A stretch of 64,000 bases of DNA from Muscardinus avellanarius (GCA_963383645.1 OY726572.1:69672856-69736855); one strand, 5' to 3'; shown: positions 9,893 to 20,899, numbered from the stretch's first letter. The notes: a model not told the origin generated them from the letters alone. Numbers and translations are program-made.

Positions 9893-10787
9893 TTTCTTTC
9901 AGGCATTTACAGAGCGTGTTCCTTTTAGCTCACCTCCAAGGCTCTTTTTTGCACAAGGATTTGAAACTCAAAGGCAACTCTTCAACCCCTGAAGTAAGTA
10001 ACTTTTTCCTTCTCATTCTGTGCTCGGTGCAAACCAAAAACGTGTCTGAGAATTATATATGGCACGCACAGTGACGAAGATTAAGCACACATGCTAGAAT
10101 TTATATTATTAAGCAATTTTTAATTTCTCTACCATTTATAGTGTAACACTTTTCCCAAGCAGAGAGGCAGTGTTAACATATTTTGCAGCCAGTGCAGCTA
10201 TACCCAGTGCTCCCGCTGAATGCCCAAGGAGCACTGAGCTTATTTGCAGGATGAGAAGCCACCCACACAAATGTTGGCTGGTGCTGTCCTAACTTGTCGC
10301 AAAGGAGAGAAACAGCGAGGGCTCCTGTCATCTTGGTTCTTTGAAACTCCAGCCTCTAGCAAGATCCTATTAAATCAGCTTTTAGACAGGCTTCATCCAT
10401 CGGGAGCTCCCGGGTGCCGCCTGGCCGCGTGGGGAGGCAGAGCGCAGACTTCCCGTCCGTGAGACACGGCTCCACAGCGGGCTGCTGTTTCCCATGGGCA
10501 GACTGGCCCTGGCGTCTGTGTCATTTTGGAGATGTCTTGTTGAGATGTCACATTTTTTTTTTTCCAGCCTGGGGAAATAGGGATTTTTGGGAAAAACAGC
10601 TACTGAGAAATGTTCTGACCTAAAATACAGTATGATCCTGATATTTTTTTTTTTGAAGTAAGAAATCCAACCCTTTCACTCATCTTGGTCATTAAGGGTA
10701 AGCACCCAAGGACGGTTGTTTTTGGGTGGGAAGTAGGTTTGGACTGTGGTCTATTGGCCACCATCTGCCATTTGCAGGACAGTTCAG
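9893..10787. other. Unassigned intronic sequence
   Basis: No recognised element apart from two oligo-T runs near 10552-10563 and 10645-10654. Confidence 0.6.
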
Positions 10788-10818
<31 letters not shown>

Positions 10819-10837
10819 TGTGTGTGTGTGTGTGTGC
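10788..10837. repeat. (TG)n microsatellite, interrupted
   Basis: TG units with one 'tatg' interruption, about 25 units, not attached to a recognisable SINE. Confidence 0.95.
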
Positions 10838-11304
10838 AGGAAGATTAGGATTCTTGCATGGAATAAAGCATTTTAGGGCTAACAGGGTCAAGGAGCTCCA
10901 AGGAGTGCAGTAGTGTTGGTACTGGCTAGTTAGTCTTGACTTCTCTGGCATTTTTCTGGTTGCAAAATGATACAGCCTCACTCGGGGCAACTCCTCAGTT
11001 CTAGGCAAACCAGGATGGCTGGTCACCCTAGATGTGAGAGTGCTGAGAATCCGTTCTCTGCCCAGCCTTCCTCTCTGTGAGGCAGGTGATGGGGGTGATC
11101 GTTCACTGTCTGCGAGGCATTCCTTTGAGTCAAGGGATTGCTGCCGGGCCCCTGAAGGAGGGTGGCTCGTTAAACCATTCCAGCCGAGAAGCAGCGTTCC
11201 ACGCAGCGGAGGAACATTCCCTCCTGCTTTACACAGCTGCCTCCTTCTCCAGGGAAACATGGATCAGGACAACAACAAGAGAGTCTTTAACATTTTTTTT
11301 GGCT

Positions 11305-11970
11305 AGGGAAAAGACAAAGAAGTCTGACAGCGCCAAGTGTTGGCGAGGGCACGGCACAACAGAAACCCTTAGTTACTGCAGGTGGGTGTGTGAGTGAGTA
11401 CACCTACTTTGGAAAATAATTACAGGCATTATATCATAAATTTCAATATGCGCCAACCCAAGTTAGTTTCCCTGGAAGATATATGTCCTAAGGAAATTCT
11501 TGTACTTGGGCCTCAGAGGTTATGTAAAAGATTGTTTATAGCAGCCAAGAAAGTTAGAAACTTGAAAACCACTCAAGGGACAACAGGCAAGAGAATGGGT
11601 GAATTAATTATGAAGTATGTACACATGGAATAATACACAGTAGTTAAAACTAATTAACCATGGCTACATATAATAACATGGATTTATCTTAGAACTCAAA
11701 CGTTGAGCAAAACATTTAAAAAATCATGGAAAATTACCACAGTATGCCACTATTTCTATGAAGGTCAAAATCAAACAATATGAATTTATATTTAGGAGTA
11801 AATATAAGCCACCTCTGGCAGGTAAGCAGAGAGGATTTCTACAGCTTAATAATGCTCTAGTTTATGGGATGGGTGTTAGGATCACATTTTTCAAATTATT
11901 ATTATGCTCTGCTATATATGTATGTTATATATGTGTTATATATATTCATTTGTAAAAATTTAAAATGCAT
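11305..11970 (+). mobile_element. Old L1 3' end
   Basis: 'gaagtctgacagcgccaagtgttggcgaggg', 'gtttatagcagccaagaaagttagaaac', 'gggtgaattaatta', 'cacatggaataatacacagtagtt' and the closing 'catttgtaaaaatttaaaatg' follow the order of an L1M-class 3' end. Confidence 0.8.
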
Positions 11971-11989
11971 AATATTTTAGAAAAATAAG

Positions 11990-12450
11990 AAGGCCAACAT
12001 TAGTTAAAATGCATCAATGATCACAGTAAATATAAAGAGACTATATATTACCTGGTTAAAAGGCAAAGGCTGGCCGGGTGTGATGGCATAGACCTGTAAT
12101 TCCAGTACTTGGGAGGCTGAGACAGGATGATCGCAGGTTTGAAACCAGCCTCCGCAACTTAGTGAGAGCCTCAGTAACCTAGTGAGACCCTGTTTCAAAA
12201 TAAAAACTAATAAAGGGCTGGAGGTGTAGCTTGAAAGTAGAATGCCCCTGGCTTCAATCTCTAGTACCAAGAAAAACAAAAGGTAAAGAATGATAAAATT
12301 ATGTTTAAGCAACAACTCCATCTAAATGCTGTTTACCGGAGACACATACAATGTAAGGTCACAGAAGGGTTGAAAGTAAAAGAACAAGAAATTCCAAGCT
12401 GGAAGTAACTATATTAACATCAGACAGATATTAAGCAAAATTAAGCCTAC
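11990..12450 (+). mobile_element. L1 ORF2 endonuclease-region fragment, split by a SINE
   Basis: After the SINE, 'atgctgtttaccggagacacat', 'acagaagggttgaaagtaaaag' and 'ggaagtaactatattaacatcagacag' are L1 ORF2 N-terminal words. The left part is 11990-12065. Heavily diverged. Confidence 0.7.
12070..12283 (+). repeat. B1-ID fused SINE inserted in L1
   Basis: 'ggccgggtgtgatggcatagacctg' to 'cttcaatctctagtaccaag'. Target duplication 'aaaaggcaaag' before and 'aaaaggtaaag' after, so it landed inside the L1 fragment. Confidence 0.9.
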
Positions 12451-12649
12451 CTAATAGCCTAGTGTCCAGAGTCAAGAGAGTCTCTACAAAACCTCCATAA
12501 AGCTCTCATTTACTTGACTCTATATGACATCTTTGCTGTCTAATGCAAAACCCACATAGTTACCAGGAGGAACTGACACAACCACGGTGGGAGGTTTTGT
12601 GGGTGCCCGGCTGAGGTCTGCGCCTGGATCTGTCTTTGCTCTTCTGTTC

Positions 12650-12735
12650 CTCCTAATTTCCTATGTGACCTTGAGCGAGTCTCTTTCTTTTGTTAGATCT
12701 TGGTTTCTCATACCTTGAACAACGGGATTGTACCA
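12650..12735 (+). repeat. MIR SINE fragment
   Basis: 'cctatgtgaccttgagcgagtctctttc...ttggtttctcata' is the sense MIR core in diverged form. Confidence 0.55.
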
Positions 12736-13390
12736 GATCCCATGGGGCGAGGAATCCACACAATACCCAGTCCCCCATGCCAGGCCTTGTCTGGATGAAG
12801 GCCTTGTAGCATGAAGGATGCTCTGAGCCATTAGCAGCTGGTGCTCTTCCCCTAGTCGGTCCCTGGAGAATCCATCACCTTTTGTTTTCCCTGGCAATGC
12901 CAGCTCCCAAATGTCCACTTCCTATCCCAGGCAGCTTTATACAAGCAGAAGCTTACGTACCTCTTTATTAGCTGACAAGCTGACAGTGAAGAACAGCCCA
13001 TGAGCCCAGCACTGAGCTGCATGCCTGGTTTGACTCTTGAAGTCAATTAGGAGGTGACAGAGTGAAGGAGTGGGTCCAGGCCGATGCCACTGGGAGGCTG
13101 GTGTTAATACAGGACGAAGGGGCCTGCTGTGAAAGCTGGGACTCCCTGAATGGCAATTCCGCCACACCCCAGAGGAGTGACCAGGCAGTGCTGGGTGGTG
13201 ATGTGAGCCTAGGACCAGGAGGCAGGAGCCTGCAATGCTCTTCTCGCCTTGACCATCATTGTGCAACTTTGAACAGGCTGCCATTTCTCAGTCTTTTACT
13301 CATCTCTAAAGTAATGGGGTTGGGATCTAATATGAGAAGCCTTCCCAGCTCTGATAGAAACTGAGAACTCTTAAGACTTAGAGAGAAAAT
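12736..13390. other. Unassigned intronic sequence
   Basis: No recognised element, other than a weak MIR-like stretch near 13260-13370 ('catttctcagtcttttactcatctctaaagtaatgggg'). Confidence 0.55.
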
Positions 13391-13405
13391 TCTCCCCCCC
13401 CCCCC

Positions 13406-13621
13406 GCTCCTTTTTTGTGTGTGTGAAACTGAGATTGAACCCGGGTGCATTCTAGCTTCAAGCTACAACCTCAGCCATGTTTTATTGTTTTGTTTTGAAA
13501 CAGGGTCTCACTAGGTTGCTCAGGGTCTCACTAAGTTTCTGAGATTGGCCTTGAACCTGTGATTCTCCTGTCTCAGCCTTCCAAGTACTGGAAATACAGG
13601 CACGCAGTACCGTGCCCAGCC
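13406..13621 (-). repeat. B1-ID fused SINE next to a C-run
   Basis: Antisense copy with a duplicated 'cagggtctcactaNgtt' word in the linker (13502-13535). It is preceded by a 12-13-bp C-run at about 13393-13405. Confidence 0.88.
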
Positions 13622-13674
13622 AAGATAACTCTTTTGTCAAATGATTTTTTTTTTATTCAGTAGTAAGAGGGAAG

Positions 13675-13875
13675 TGAGTGATCACTTACAAGATGCCCGG
13701 TAGGTTCCATATGTTTTATATAAGACTTTTCATAGAATTCTCACAACAATATTATCACCACTTTAATTTTACTGATGAGAACAGAGAGTCAGAGAGAGAG
13801 AATACTTCAAATAGCAGTGATGACAGCCTTCAAACTAAAGTCATCTCTGACACCAAAGATTATGCTTTTTTAAAT
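13675..13875 (-). repeat. MIR SINE
   Basis: 'gatcacttacaagatgcccggtagg..tcatagaattctcacaacaatattatcacc...ttactgatgagaacagagagtcagagag' is a well-kept antisense MIR core. Confidence 0.75.
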
Positions 13876-13932
13876 ATTACAACCAACCTACCCCTGTGGC
13901 TAGGACTCTAAGAACTTAGTTACAGGGGTCTG

Positions 13933-13933
<1 letters not shown>

Positions 13934-13980
<47 letters not shown>
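13934..13980. repeat. (TG)n microsatellite
   Basis: About 23 uninterrupted GT units. The open frame crossing it is poly-Cys/Val and not a gene. Confidence 0.95.
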
Positions 13981-13984
<4 letters not shown>

Positions 13985-14580
13985 CTATCAGGGGCAAGGC
14001 TTCCAGAAGGGGCTGGAGGGAAGGAAGAGTTATTGGTAAATGGTTGACATCAATCACTACCAAAATCCACAGCTATCTGACGATTGACACGGGAACAACA
14101 GAGATACACAAAGGTCCTGGCGAGGCACACTCTGCAGGCCGTCCTAAGCAGAGGCCTGCAGGCAAAGGCCAGACTTTGCGTCCTTTCATTCCTCCATCCA
14201 TTTATCAGACATTTTCTGAGTGATTCTGGGGCTGCAGCGATTAGCAACACAAAGCCACCCCTCCTCTCCTGGAGCTCAGGTCGACCAGGAATTCAGAGGA
14301 GCCACTGCGACAAGAGGCTGGGCTGGTCCCCAGGTAAGAAGTATCAGGGGAGGGTCCCAGCAACACAAACCATACAAACCATTGGCAATCCTCTCCCCTT
14401 TTTATTCTCCTCCTCCAGGAACATGTTTCACTCTCAGTCCCAGCTCTGAGACCATCCCTCTTTCTTCCCATAATGAATCTCCAATGAGCTAACTCAAATT
14501 GGAGAGCTTCCTCACATCGACCGTATTCTACCTTCTGGGGAATCTGCATGTTGATATGAAGTCAAAATGAACCACTTTCT

Positions 14581-14793
14581 TTCTTTTTTTTTTTTTTTTT
14601 GGTGGTACTGGGGGTGGAACCCAGAGGCTTTCTACCTCTGGGCTATACTCCCCAGACCTATTTTATATTTTATTAGGAAACAGGGTCTCACTAAGTTGCT
14701 GAGAGCCTCACTAAGTAGCTGAGGCTGGCTTCGAACCTCCTGTCTCAGCCTCCCAAGCGCGGGGATTACAGGCGTGCGCCACCACGCCCGGCC
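14581..14793 (-). repeat. B1-ID fused SINE, young copy
   Basis: Intact antisense copy with a pure T-run tail and a perfect 17-18-bp target duplication (caaaatgaaccactttct at 14563-14580 and 14793-14810). Carries the 'cccagaggctttctacctctgggctatactcc' variant. Confidence 0.95.
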
Positions 14794-15059
14794 AAAATGA
14801 ACCACTTTCTACAAGAGTGACTGCTGTCATTTCAGGCCAAGGATGAAGGTGAACCCTAGGTCACCCAGGAGGGCCTCCGCCCTGTCACGGAGGGATGGAG
14901 AGCGGCACAGAGCTCACCTCGAAGGAGCTGTCACGTTGTGATCAACTTAAATACAACACTCAGTAACGGAGTGATGACCCCAGTGCCAAATTCAGTGGCG
15001 CTGCCCAGATTCTACTTGGGTTCTTGGTTGTCTCATTTGAGTTTGGAGTAATGAATTTT

Positions 15060-15268
15060 GCATGACTTTTCATGTTTCATGACCTTGAGTGATTTTCTAA
15101 ACTCTGTGAATCTCACTTTATGCATCTTCAAAATGCAGATTGCACTATAACCTTTCTCATAGGGGTTAAGAAAAGAGGAGGTTTGTGGGGAGTAAGGGGA
15201 TTAGTCCTTTAAAGTGTCTATCATAGTACTTGGCTTATGGTAAGAGCTTGATAAGAATTTAAGATTAC
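15060..15268 (+). repeat. MIR SINE
   Basis: 'catgaccttgagtgattttctaaactctgtgaatctcactttatgcatcttcaaaatg' through 'gtacttggcttatggtaagagcttgataag' follows the sense MIR order. Confidence 0.7.
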
Positions 15269-15287
15269 TCATAGTAAGAAGAGTTCA

Positions 15288-15570
15288 GCCGAGTGTGATG
15301 GCGCATGCTTGTAATCCCTGAGCTTGGAAGGCGGAGACAGGAGGATCACGCTGGTTTGAAGCCAGCCTCTTAAGTGGCCCTGTTTCCAAAAAAAAAAAAA
15401 AAAATTAAAAAAAATATATAATAGATATATTATATGTATTGTATTATATATTATATTTATATAGATATATTATATTTTATCTACAGATATATAGATATAT
15501 ATATAATAGGGCTGGGAGTGTAGCCCAGAGGTAGATGGGTTTCTAGGAACCCCGGTACCACCACCAAAAA
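15288..15570 (+). repeat. B1-ID fused SINE with expanded AT-rich linker
   Basis: B1-like half at 15288-15387, ID half at 15508-15570, and about 115 bp of A/T-rich tract between them (15388-15507) where the linker is normally about 20-30 bp. A second SINE sits in its tail. 'aagagttca' at 15279-15287 and 15782-15790 brackets the pair. Confidence 0.85.
15388..15507. repeat. AT-rich low-complexity expansion inside a SINE
   Basis: Poly-A followed by (ATAGATATATTATAT)-like irregular repeats. It appears to have expanded from the oligo-A linker between the two SINE halves. Confidence 0.9.
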
Positions 15571-15586
15571 AAAAAGTGTTTAGCCA

Positions 15587-15781
15587 GGCGTGGTGGCACA
15601 CGCTTATAATCCCAGCATTTGGGAGGTTGAGACAGACAGCCTCAGCTACTTAGCGAGGCCCTCTGCAACTCAGTGACACCCTGTTTTAAAATAAAGAATA
15701 AAAAATTGGGCTGGGGGGGTGTAGCTCGGAGAAAAAATGGTAAAATGCCTCTGTGTTCCATCCCCAGTACTGAAAAAAAAA
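15587..15781 (+). repeat. B1-ID fused SINE inserted in the tail of another SINE
   Basis: 'agccaggcgtggtggcacacgc' to 'ccatccccagtactg' plus A-tail. It lies directly after the A-tail of the 15288 copy in the same orientation. Confidence 0.9.
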
Positions 15782-15799
15782 AAGAGTTCATTTTTGTTA

Positions 15800-16525
15800 T
15801 TGTCCCCTTGTTCTCCATTTTGTTATTTCTGCTATATCTTGGGATATTCTTCTTCTAGGCACGATGTTCAATACCATCTTGGTTTGCTTTCTCATGTTCG
15901 ACCCCCAGTATGCTCAAATTCAATCAACCGTGACATTTCCAACATGTGGAGGTAGCGCAGGGGTAAAACCGTGGCTCTGGCTGGGGGGATTCACAGGAAC
16001 TGAGGATTTTCTTTGGACATCATAAAAGCAAATTCTCTAAGTGACTTTCAAACCATAAATATTCTCGGGTTCGTTTGTCCCTTTCCTGATAATTGTGCTG
16101 TGTGCAAAGTGCTTGCCACCATGACTTGCCTTTGTGTGCTCTGGGCAGGGAGGACTCTTTGTCCCTTTATCTCTCCTTCCTCATCCCACCATCTATTTAG
16201 TAAAAAATCTTGAAGATTCTCAGAAGTATAAGGGAAACATGTGATAACATGATTTTGAAGTTCATACAAAGTGAACACTGAAGGTGAGCCACACACCCAC
16301 GGACTCTCTGGGAAACACATCAAAACAGCAAAATACTGGCTATAAATGAGGCCCTACCAGTGGTGTGGCCCTACCACCTCTTCTGTCCACACCATTACTT
16401 GCAAAGAGGCATGAGTCCTGAGGTTGTTTTACAGGGAAGACAAATGACATGCCTTCATATCGCATGCGTCCTAATTTTGTTCTCTGGAGTAACTCAAAGG
16501 TGTCCCACATCTCTTTCATGTGACT
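15800..16525. other. Unassigned intronic sequence
   Basis: Nothing recognised. A 50-bp stretch near 15945-15995 has an A-box-like 'gtagcgcaggggt' but no good B-box. Confidence 0.55.
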
Positions 16526-16527
16526 GC

Positions 16528-16733
16528 TTTTTTTTTGGTACTTAGAATTGAACCTAGGGGCCTTCTACTTCTGGGATACACTCCCAGACCTCTTTTATAT
16601 TTTATTTGGAAACAGGGTCTCACTAAGTTGCTGAGAGCCTCACTAAGTAGCTGAGGCTGGCTTTGAACCGGTGCGATCCTCCTGTCTCAGCCTCCCAAGT
16701 ACTGGATTATGAGCGTGCGCCACAACGCCTGGC
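16528..16733 (-). repeat. B1-ID fused SINE
   Basis: Antisense copy with a T-run. Target duplication 'tcatgtgactgc' before and 'ttatgtgatagc' after. Confidence 0.92.
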
Positions 16734-16739
16734 TTATGT

Positions 16740-17770
16740 GATAGCTTCTTACTTCTTTCTTGTACTTGTGTTCCTGTCTCACCACTGCTGCAATGTTATC
16801 ATAGTTGACAGTGTTAGAAATAACTTTTTATGGCATCTAGAAAAGGCACCTGTTTAAAAATTGCTTGGCAAGGTGATTTTACCTTTTTCTGCAAAAAAGA
16901 ATGTTCCCAGGTATTTGAGAGAGCACACCCAACTAAGAACCAGGTGGGTCTTATGTTCCTGATTCAAAGCTCTTCCTGCACTGAACCTCTATTGGTGGGA
17001 CTTACAGCTTCACATTCTTTCTGGTCAGCTACCGGGGAAGATGTAGGATAGTCAATTCTTAAGAGATACTAATTTTTCAAAGATGAAAAGTCCCTACTAG
17101 ATTTCAAAATGGCGGTTTAAGTTAGCAACTCCTTTGACAGAAAAGATTCCATTATATTCTCACAATAGGCTACTATAATAAGTTTCCGTTGCATGTTTGT
17201 GTCTAGTCTCTCCCTTCCAATCCATCTTCCCCATTCTTGCTGGATTTCTCTCCCCTCCAGATGGGTTACATTTGGCTGAATCTGCCTCTTGAATCTGTGT
17301 CATCACCCATGTGGTCCTCCTGCTCCCCACCGCTGGCCCTGCTGACCCTAACCGCTGGCCCTCACCTGCCCAGGTCTTCCTGTCTCCTCTCAATGCACAC
17401 TAAACCAGTGGTCCTCAGCAGTATATCCAATTAGTGTGGACAACCTGTTGCCAAGGCTTGTTGTTTTCTGCCTCCTTGATTTATCTTGCTCTCTATTTTT
17501 TTCTGTGTTTAAGTATGATTCATTTACATCCCAGGAAAAGTCCAAAATGTGCTTCTAGACCTAATGCCCTCTTGTCTTTCTGTACAGTGAGTCATATCCA
17601 TCCATCCTCTGAGAGATCATGCTGCAGGGGGATAACCCGATTGTAGTAGCATCCTCCTGGAAGACTGATACCATGGTGGTGTCTGGTGTTATCTGGAGGA
17701 AAGGTAGACTGTAGGGGGAGAAGCCCATTTCCTAAGCAGTGTGCCGCTGTAGGTACAGTGTTGCATCATG
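16740..17770. other. Unassigned intronic sequence
   Basis: No recognised repeat. 17220-17600 is pyrimidine-rich on the + strand but has no gene-like frame. Confidence 0.55.
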
Positions 17771-17774
17771 GGAT

Positions 17775-17955
17775 ACAGAGCAGGTAGTTGAAAGCTGAGG
17801 CTGAAGTAATAAAGCTGCTCTGTCCACAGATCACAGCACTGGAGGAAGCAGTTACTCTGGCAAAAGGTTGTTCCCTACCTATGCCACTTCAGGATATTAA
17901 GACTGGGACTTTTCTTACTGAAATTAGAAATCGAAATGCAATTAAAACTTTCTAA
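17775..17955 (+). repeat. Copy A of an unidentified paired segment
   Basis: 'gctgaagtaataaag', 'cactggaggaagcagttactct', 'gcaaaaggttgtt', 'caggatattaagac' and 'ttactgaaatta' recur in the same order and strand at 20270-20440. Family not recognised. Confidence 0.6.
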
Positions 17956-18475
17956 TTAAGTTGGTATAAATATTTATAAGAGTTTGATTTGCATTTCAAA
18001 TGGCTGGAACACTTGAATGTCTCTTTGAAATGTGCTGAGGAAGAAAAATGTAATGCACAGTCACCTCATCCTGTGAAAAAATGATCGATTCCCCCAAAGG
18101 CTGAACATACCCAGAGCACAGGAGCACAGATACACCCGCCGCCCCACAGCTGTCACCTCTTCCCTTGAGCACCTAGCCTCAGTTGTATGCTCAGAGATAA
18201 TTATTCATCTGGATTTTTAATATTCACATAATCACTGGACCATTGGGCCAGTTATACATGGATTTTAGTCTTTCTAACTCAGAGCTTTGGAGACATATTG
18301 AATTGCCCAGCACACAAGAGCATTAGCAACTGACACAGGAAGCTGATGTGCTGTCGAGATCCAGCACTTGGTTTAGGGGGCGAGACATTAAGTCTAGAGG
18401 TCAGAAGACCAGATCTTTAATTCTGACTCTTATATATAAATATTGGAAGCCTGAGTAGGTGTTTTATCCTTTTGG

Positions 18476-18734
18476 TTATGGTTTGGATCCAGACTGCATC
18501 CCCCCTCCAAATAACAAGCTCATATGTTTGCAATGCATCAATGTTCAGAGATAAAATAATTGAACCATGAGGGCCCTGACCTCTTCAGTGGATTAAAACA
18601 TTTGGCAGATTCATAATTTGAATGGATTTACTGTGAGGTAAATGTAGGCAGGTAGGGCATGGTTGGAGAAAGTAGGTCCTTAGGAGCATGATCTTGATCT
18701 TGGGGACCATATCTGTCTCTGTTCCCTTCCTTTG

Positions 18735-18801
<67 letters not shown>

Positions 18802-19028
18802 CCTCCCTCCCTCCTTCCCTCCCTCCCTCTCTGTCTCTCTTTCCCTCTCTCTCTGCTTCCTGGATGCTGCGAGCTGAGCAGCCGCCCTCCACCATCTCCT
18901 GCCCCTGTGATGCTTCTGCCTTAGAGCAGTAGTCAGGAGGCTGAGCCTTTGAAATCATGAGCCAAAGCCTCCGATGAGTTGTTCTGGTCAGGTCTTTTGG
19001 TCACAACAATGAAAATCTGAGAGATATG
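18476..19028 (+). repeat. MaLR-type LTR remnant hosting a (TC)n tract
   Basis: Starts 'tatggtttggatccagactgcatcccc..' and includes 'taggagcatgatcttgatcttggggaccatatc', 'gcttcctggatgctgcgagctgagcagc', 'catgagccaaagcc' and 'ggtcttttggtcacaacaatgaaaatctgag'. This word order fits an old MaLR/ERVL-type LTR. Confidence 0.6.
18739..18850. repeat. (TC)n/(CCCT)n polypyrimidine tract
   Basis: (TC)n at 18739-18798 followed by CCCT/CCTT units to about 18850. This is a pure pyrimidine strand of about 90 bp, so the antisense frames are Arg/Glu-rich artefacts. Confidence 0.97.
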
Positions 19029-19029
19029 C

Positions 19030-20255
19030 TTTCATACTTCCAGGCAGGGCTGACAGATGCATTTCCTACTTTCTAGGGCTGTTATGAGGATATACAGAAG
19101 GTAGCAGTGTGAAATCACTAAGGAAAGTTAAAAAGAACAATGTACCCAAGTAGTGTTGTTGTTAGTATAAGAATATCATAACCCTATTAGCAGATGAATT
19201 AACATACACAGCAGATACTTCCTATACCACAATGCCCAAGATGGGAGGAAAAGCTGGGAGGAAAGAGTTTATTGATCAGGGCCAGGTTAGGGAAGAGAGG
19301 AGATGGTATAAGAATGATGAATCAGTCATGAGGAATCAGGCAAGGACTATCTTCACAGAGTCACCTGGGGAAATGCCATAATTCCAGGCCATATGGCAGA
19401 GTGTTTGAGAGGACAATGGGCATGTCAGTCTCTGCATCAGTTCCTTGATCCAGCATGTGGCAGGTGCCAGGAGAAATACAAAGGAAGAGCCAGGCCATCC
19501 CCGAGGGAAATTACAATGGAGTCAGAAAAAAACACGATGTGAATCAGGAAACAGAATAAGGCTAGATTAGTAGATACCCCTCTGTGTAAAGAGAGCATAT
19601 CTGTGCTGCAAGCTTCAAACTTATTACATCAACAATGACCCTTGGGTGCGCTGTTCAGCCAAAGGGGGGTCCTTAGGAATCGCACATAGGCCTGTATGAA
19701 CAGGCCCTGCCCCACAGGGTGAGAAATCTGCCTAGAAGACATGCCCATGGGTGGCTCCTCCATCTCATCATGCTGTTGTACATGGGACCCTGGAATTTGC
19801 CTCTTCTGGAGCCCTCGTGAGCCTCCCCATTGGGCCAGCCTCCCCAAGGGTGAACAGTGCTGTTCATGGTGCCCGAGGGCACCTGCTTCTGAGACCAGCG
19901 TGGGAAGAACTTGGATGCAGAGAGGGGTGTGGGACCTCTCTGGAGAGGGGGTAGAGTTAGAGAGGGGCAGGAAGGAAAATGGCCAGGTTGAGAGCAAGGT
20001 CTGCCTGGTCCTGGGAGACCAGGTTCCCACAGAGAACTCCAGGAACTCGAGTGTTCAAACCTGGCTTCCAGCTCAGTACTAGGGCATACTTTTGCAGGTA
20101 AGAGGAAAGAGATTTTAATTAATGGCTTATTATCTTAATACAACTTTTTATATATTTAGATTGCTAGGCAGTTACTGAGCTGTGAATGTCAGCAGTGGGT
20201 CTGAATGCTACAGTAACCGGTCCCAAGCGGCCTCAGAACCAGAGGCAGGTGGGTG
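19030..20255. other. Unassigned intronic sequence
   Basis: No recognised element. 19435-19510 weakly resembles an old L2/MIR-class remnant ('gtggcaggtgccaggagaaatac'). Confidence 0.5.
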
Positions 20256-20261
20256 TCTTCC

Positions 20262-20445
20262 GAGGTACAGAAAAGGTTGGCGGAAGCTGGTTTTGAAGTA
20301 ATTAAGCCGATCGGCTCAAAGATCATCCTACTGGAGGAAGTAGTTACTCTTCAATTATGCAAAAGGTTGTTAAACGACTATTACTTACACTCCAGGATAT
20401 TAAGATGGGGAGGAAGTTCTGTCACTGAAATTAACCACAAGCACC
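20262..20445 (+). repeat. Copy B of an unidentified paired segment
   Basis: 'gaagtaattaag', 'actggaggaagtagttactct', 'gcaaaaggttgtt', 'ccaggatattaaga' and 'tcactgaaatta' match copy A at 17775-17955. Both copies read in the + direction. Confidence 0.6.
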
Positions 20446-20663
20446 AGGAAAGACTTTCCCGCAGGAGGTGGTTTTGACTTGTACCTTGAACTATCTCTTA
20501 AGGGTGGGAAGAATTTCTGAGGAATGTGAATGGCTGGGGCACGTTCTGGAGGTAATGCCAACCACAATGGTGATCGGCCTGGAGCCTGTCACTGTTGATT
20601 CCTTCCAGCTCACCTGCTTTCTCTGCTCCCTGCTGCTGCTAAATTCCTACCTTCTCCTCATAT

Positions 20664-20884
20664 CCGCGCGCGCGTGTGTGTGTGTGTGTGTGTGTGTTAC
20701 TGGGGATTGAACCCAGAGTCTTTCTAGTTATGCTCCCAGCTCTTTTTTAATTTTTTGTTTTGAAACAGGGCCTCTCTGGGTTGGTAAGAGTCTCACTAAG
20801 TTGCTGAGGCTGCTCTCAAGTCTGTGACCCTCCTGTCTCAGTCTCCCAAGTACTGGGACTACAAGTGTGCCACGCCATGCCTGG
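20664..20884 (-). repeat. B1-ID fused SINE with CG/TG tail
   Basis: Antisense copy. Perfect 10-bp target duplication ctcctcatat at 20654-20663 and 20885-20894. The tail side has become (CG)4(TG)n. Confidence 0.94.
20665..20697. repeat. (CG)n(TG)n alternating tract
   Basis: 'cgcgcgcgcg' followed by about 11 TG units, a continuous purine-pyrimidine alternation. Confidence 0.95.
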
Positions 20885-20899
20885 CTCCTCATATGCTAT

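Noticed and set aside
10784..11260. 158-aa minus-strand frame ending in a Thr/His run
   Set aside because: The C-terminal run is the (TG)n microsatellite in antisense. The rest has no recognisable domain, and there is no splice or conservation evidence.
15945..15995. Possible tRNA or tRNA-like RNA gene (gtagcgcaggggtaaaacc...)
   Set aside because: A-box-like start only. No proper B-box at the right distance and no cloverleaf that I could draw.
18680..18958. Arg/Glu-rich and Ser/Leu-rich frames over the (TC)n tract
   Set aside because: Pure translation of a dinucleotide repeat, open in several frames for trivial reasons.
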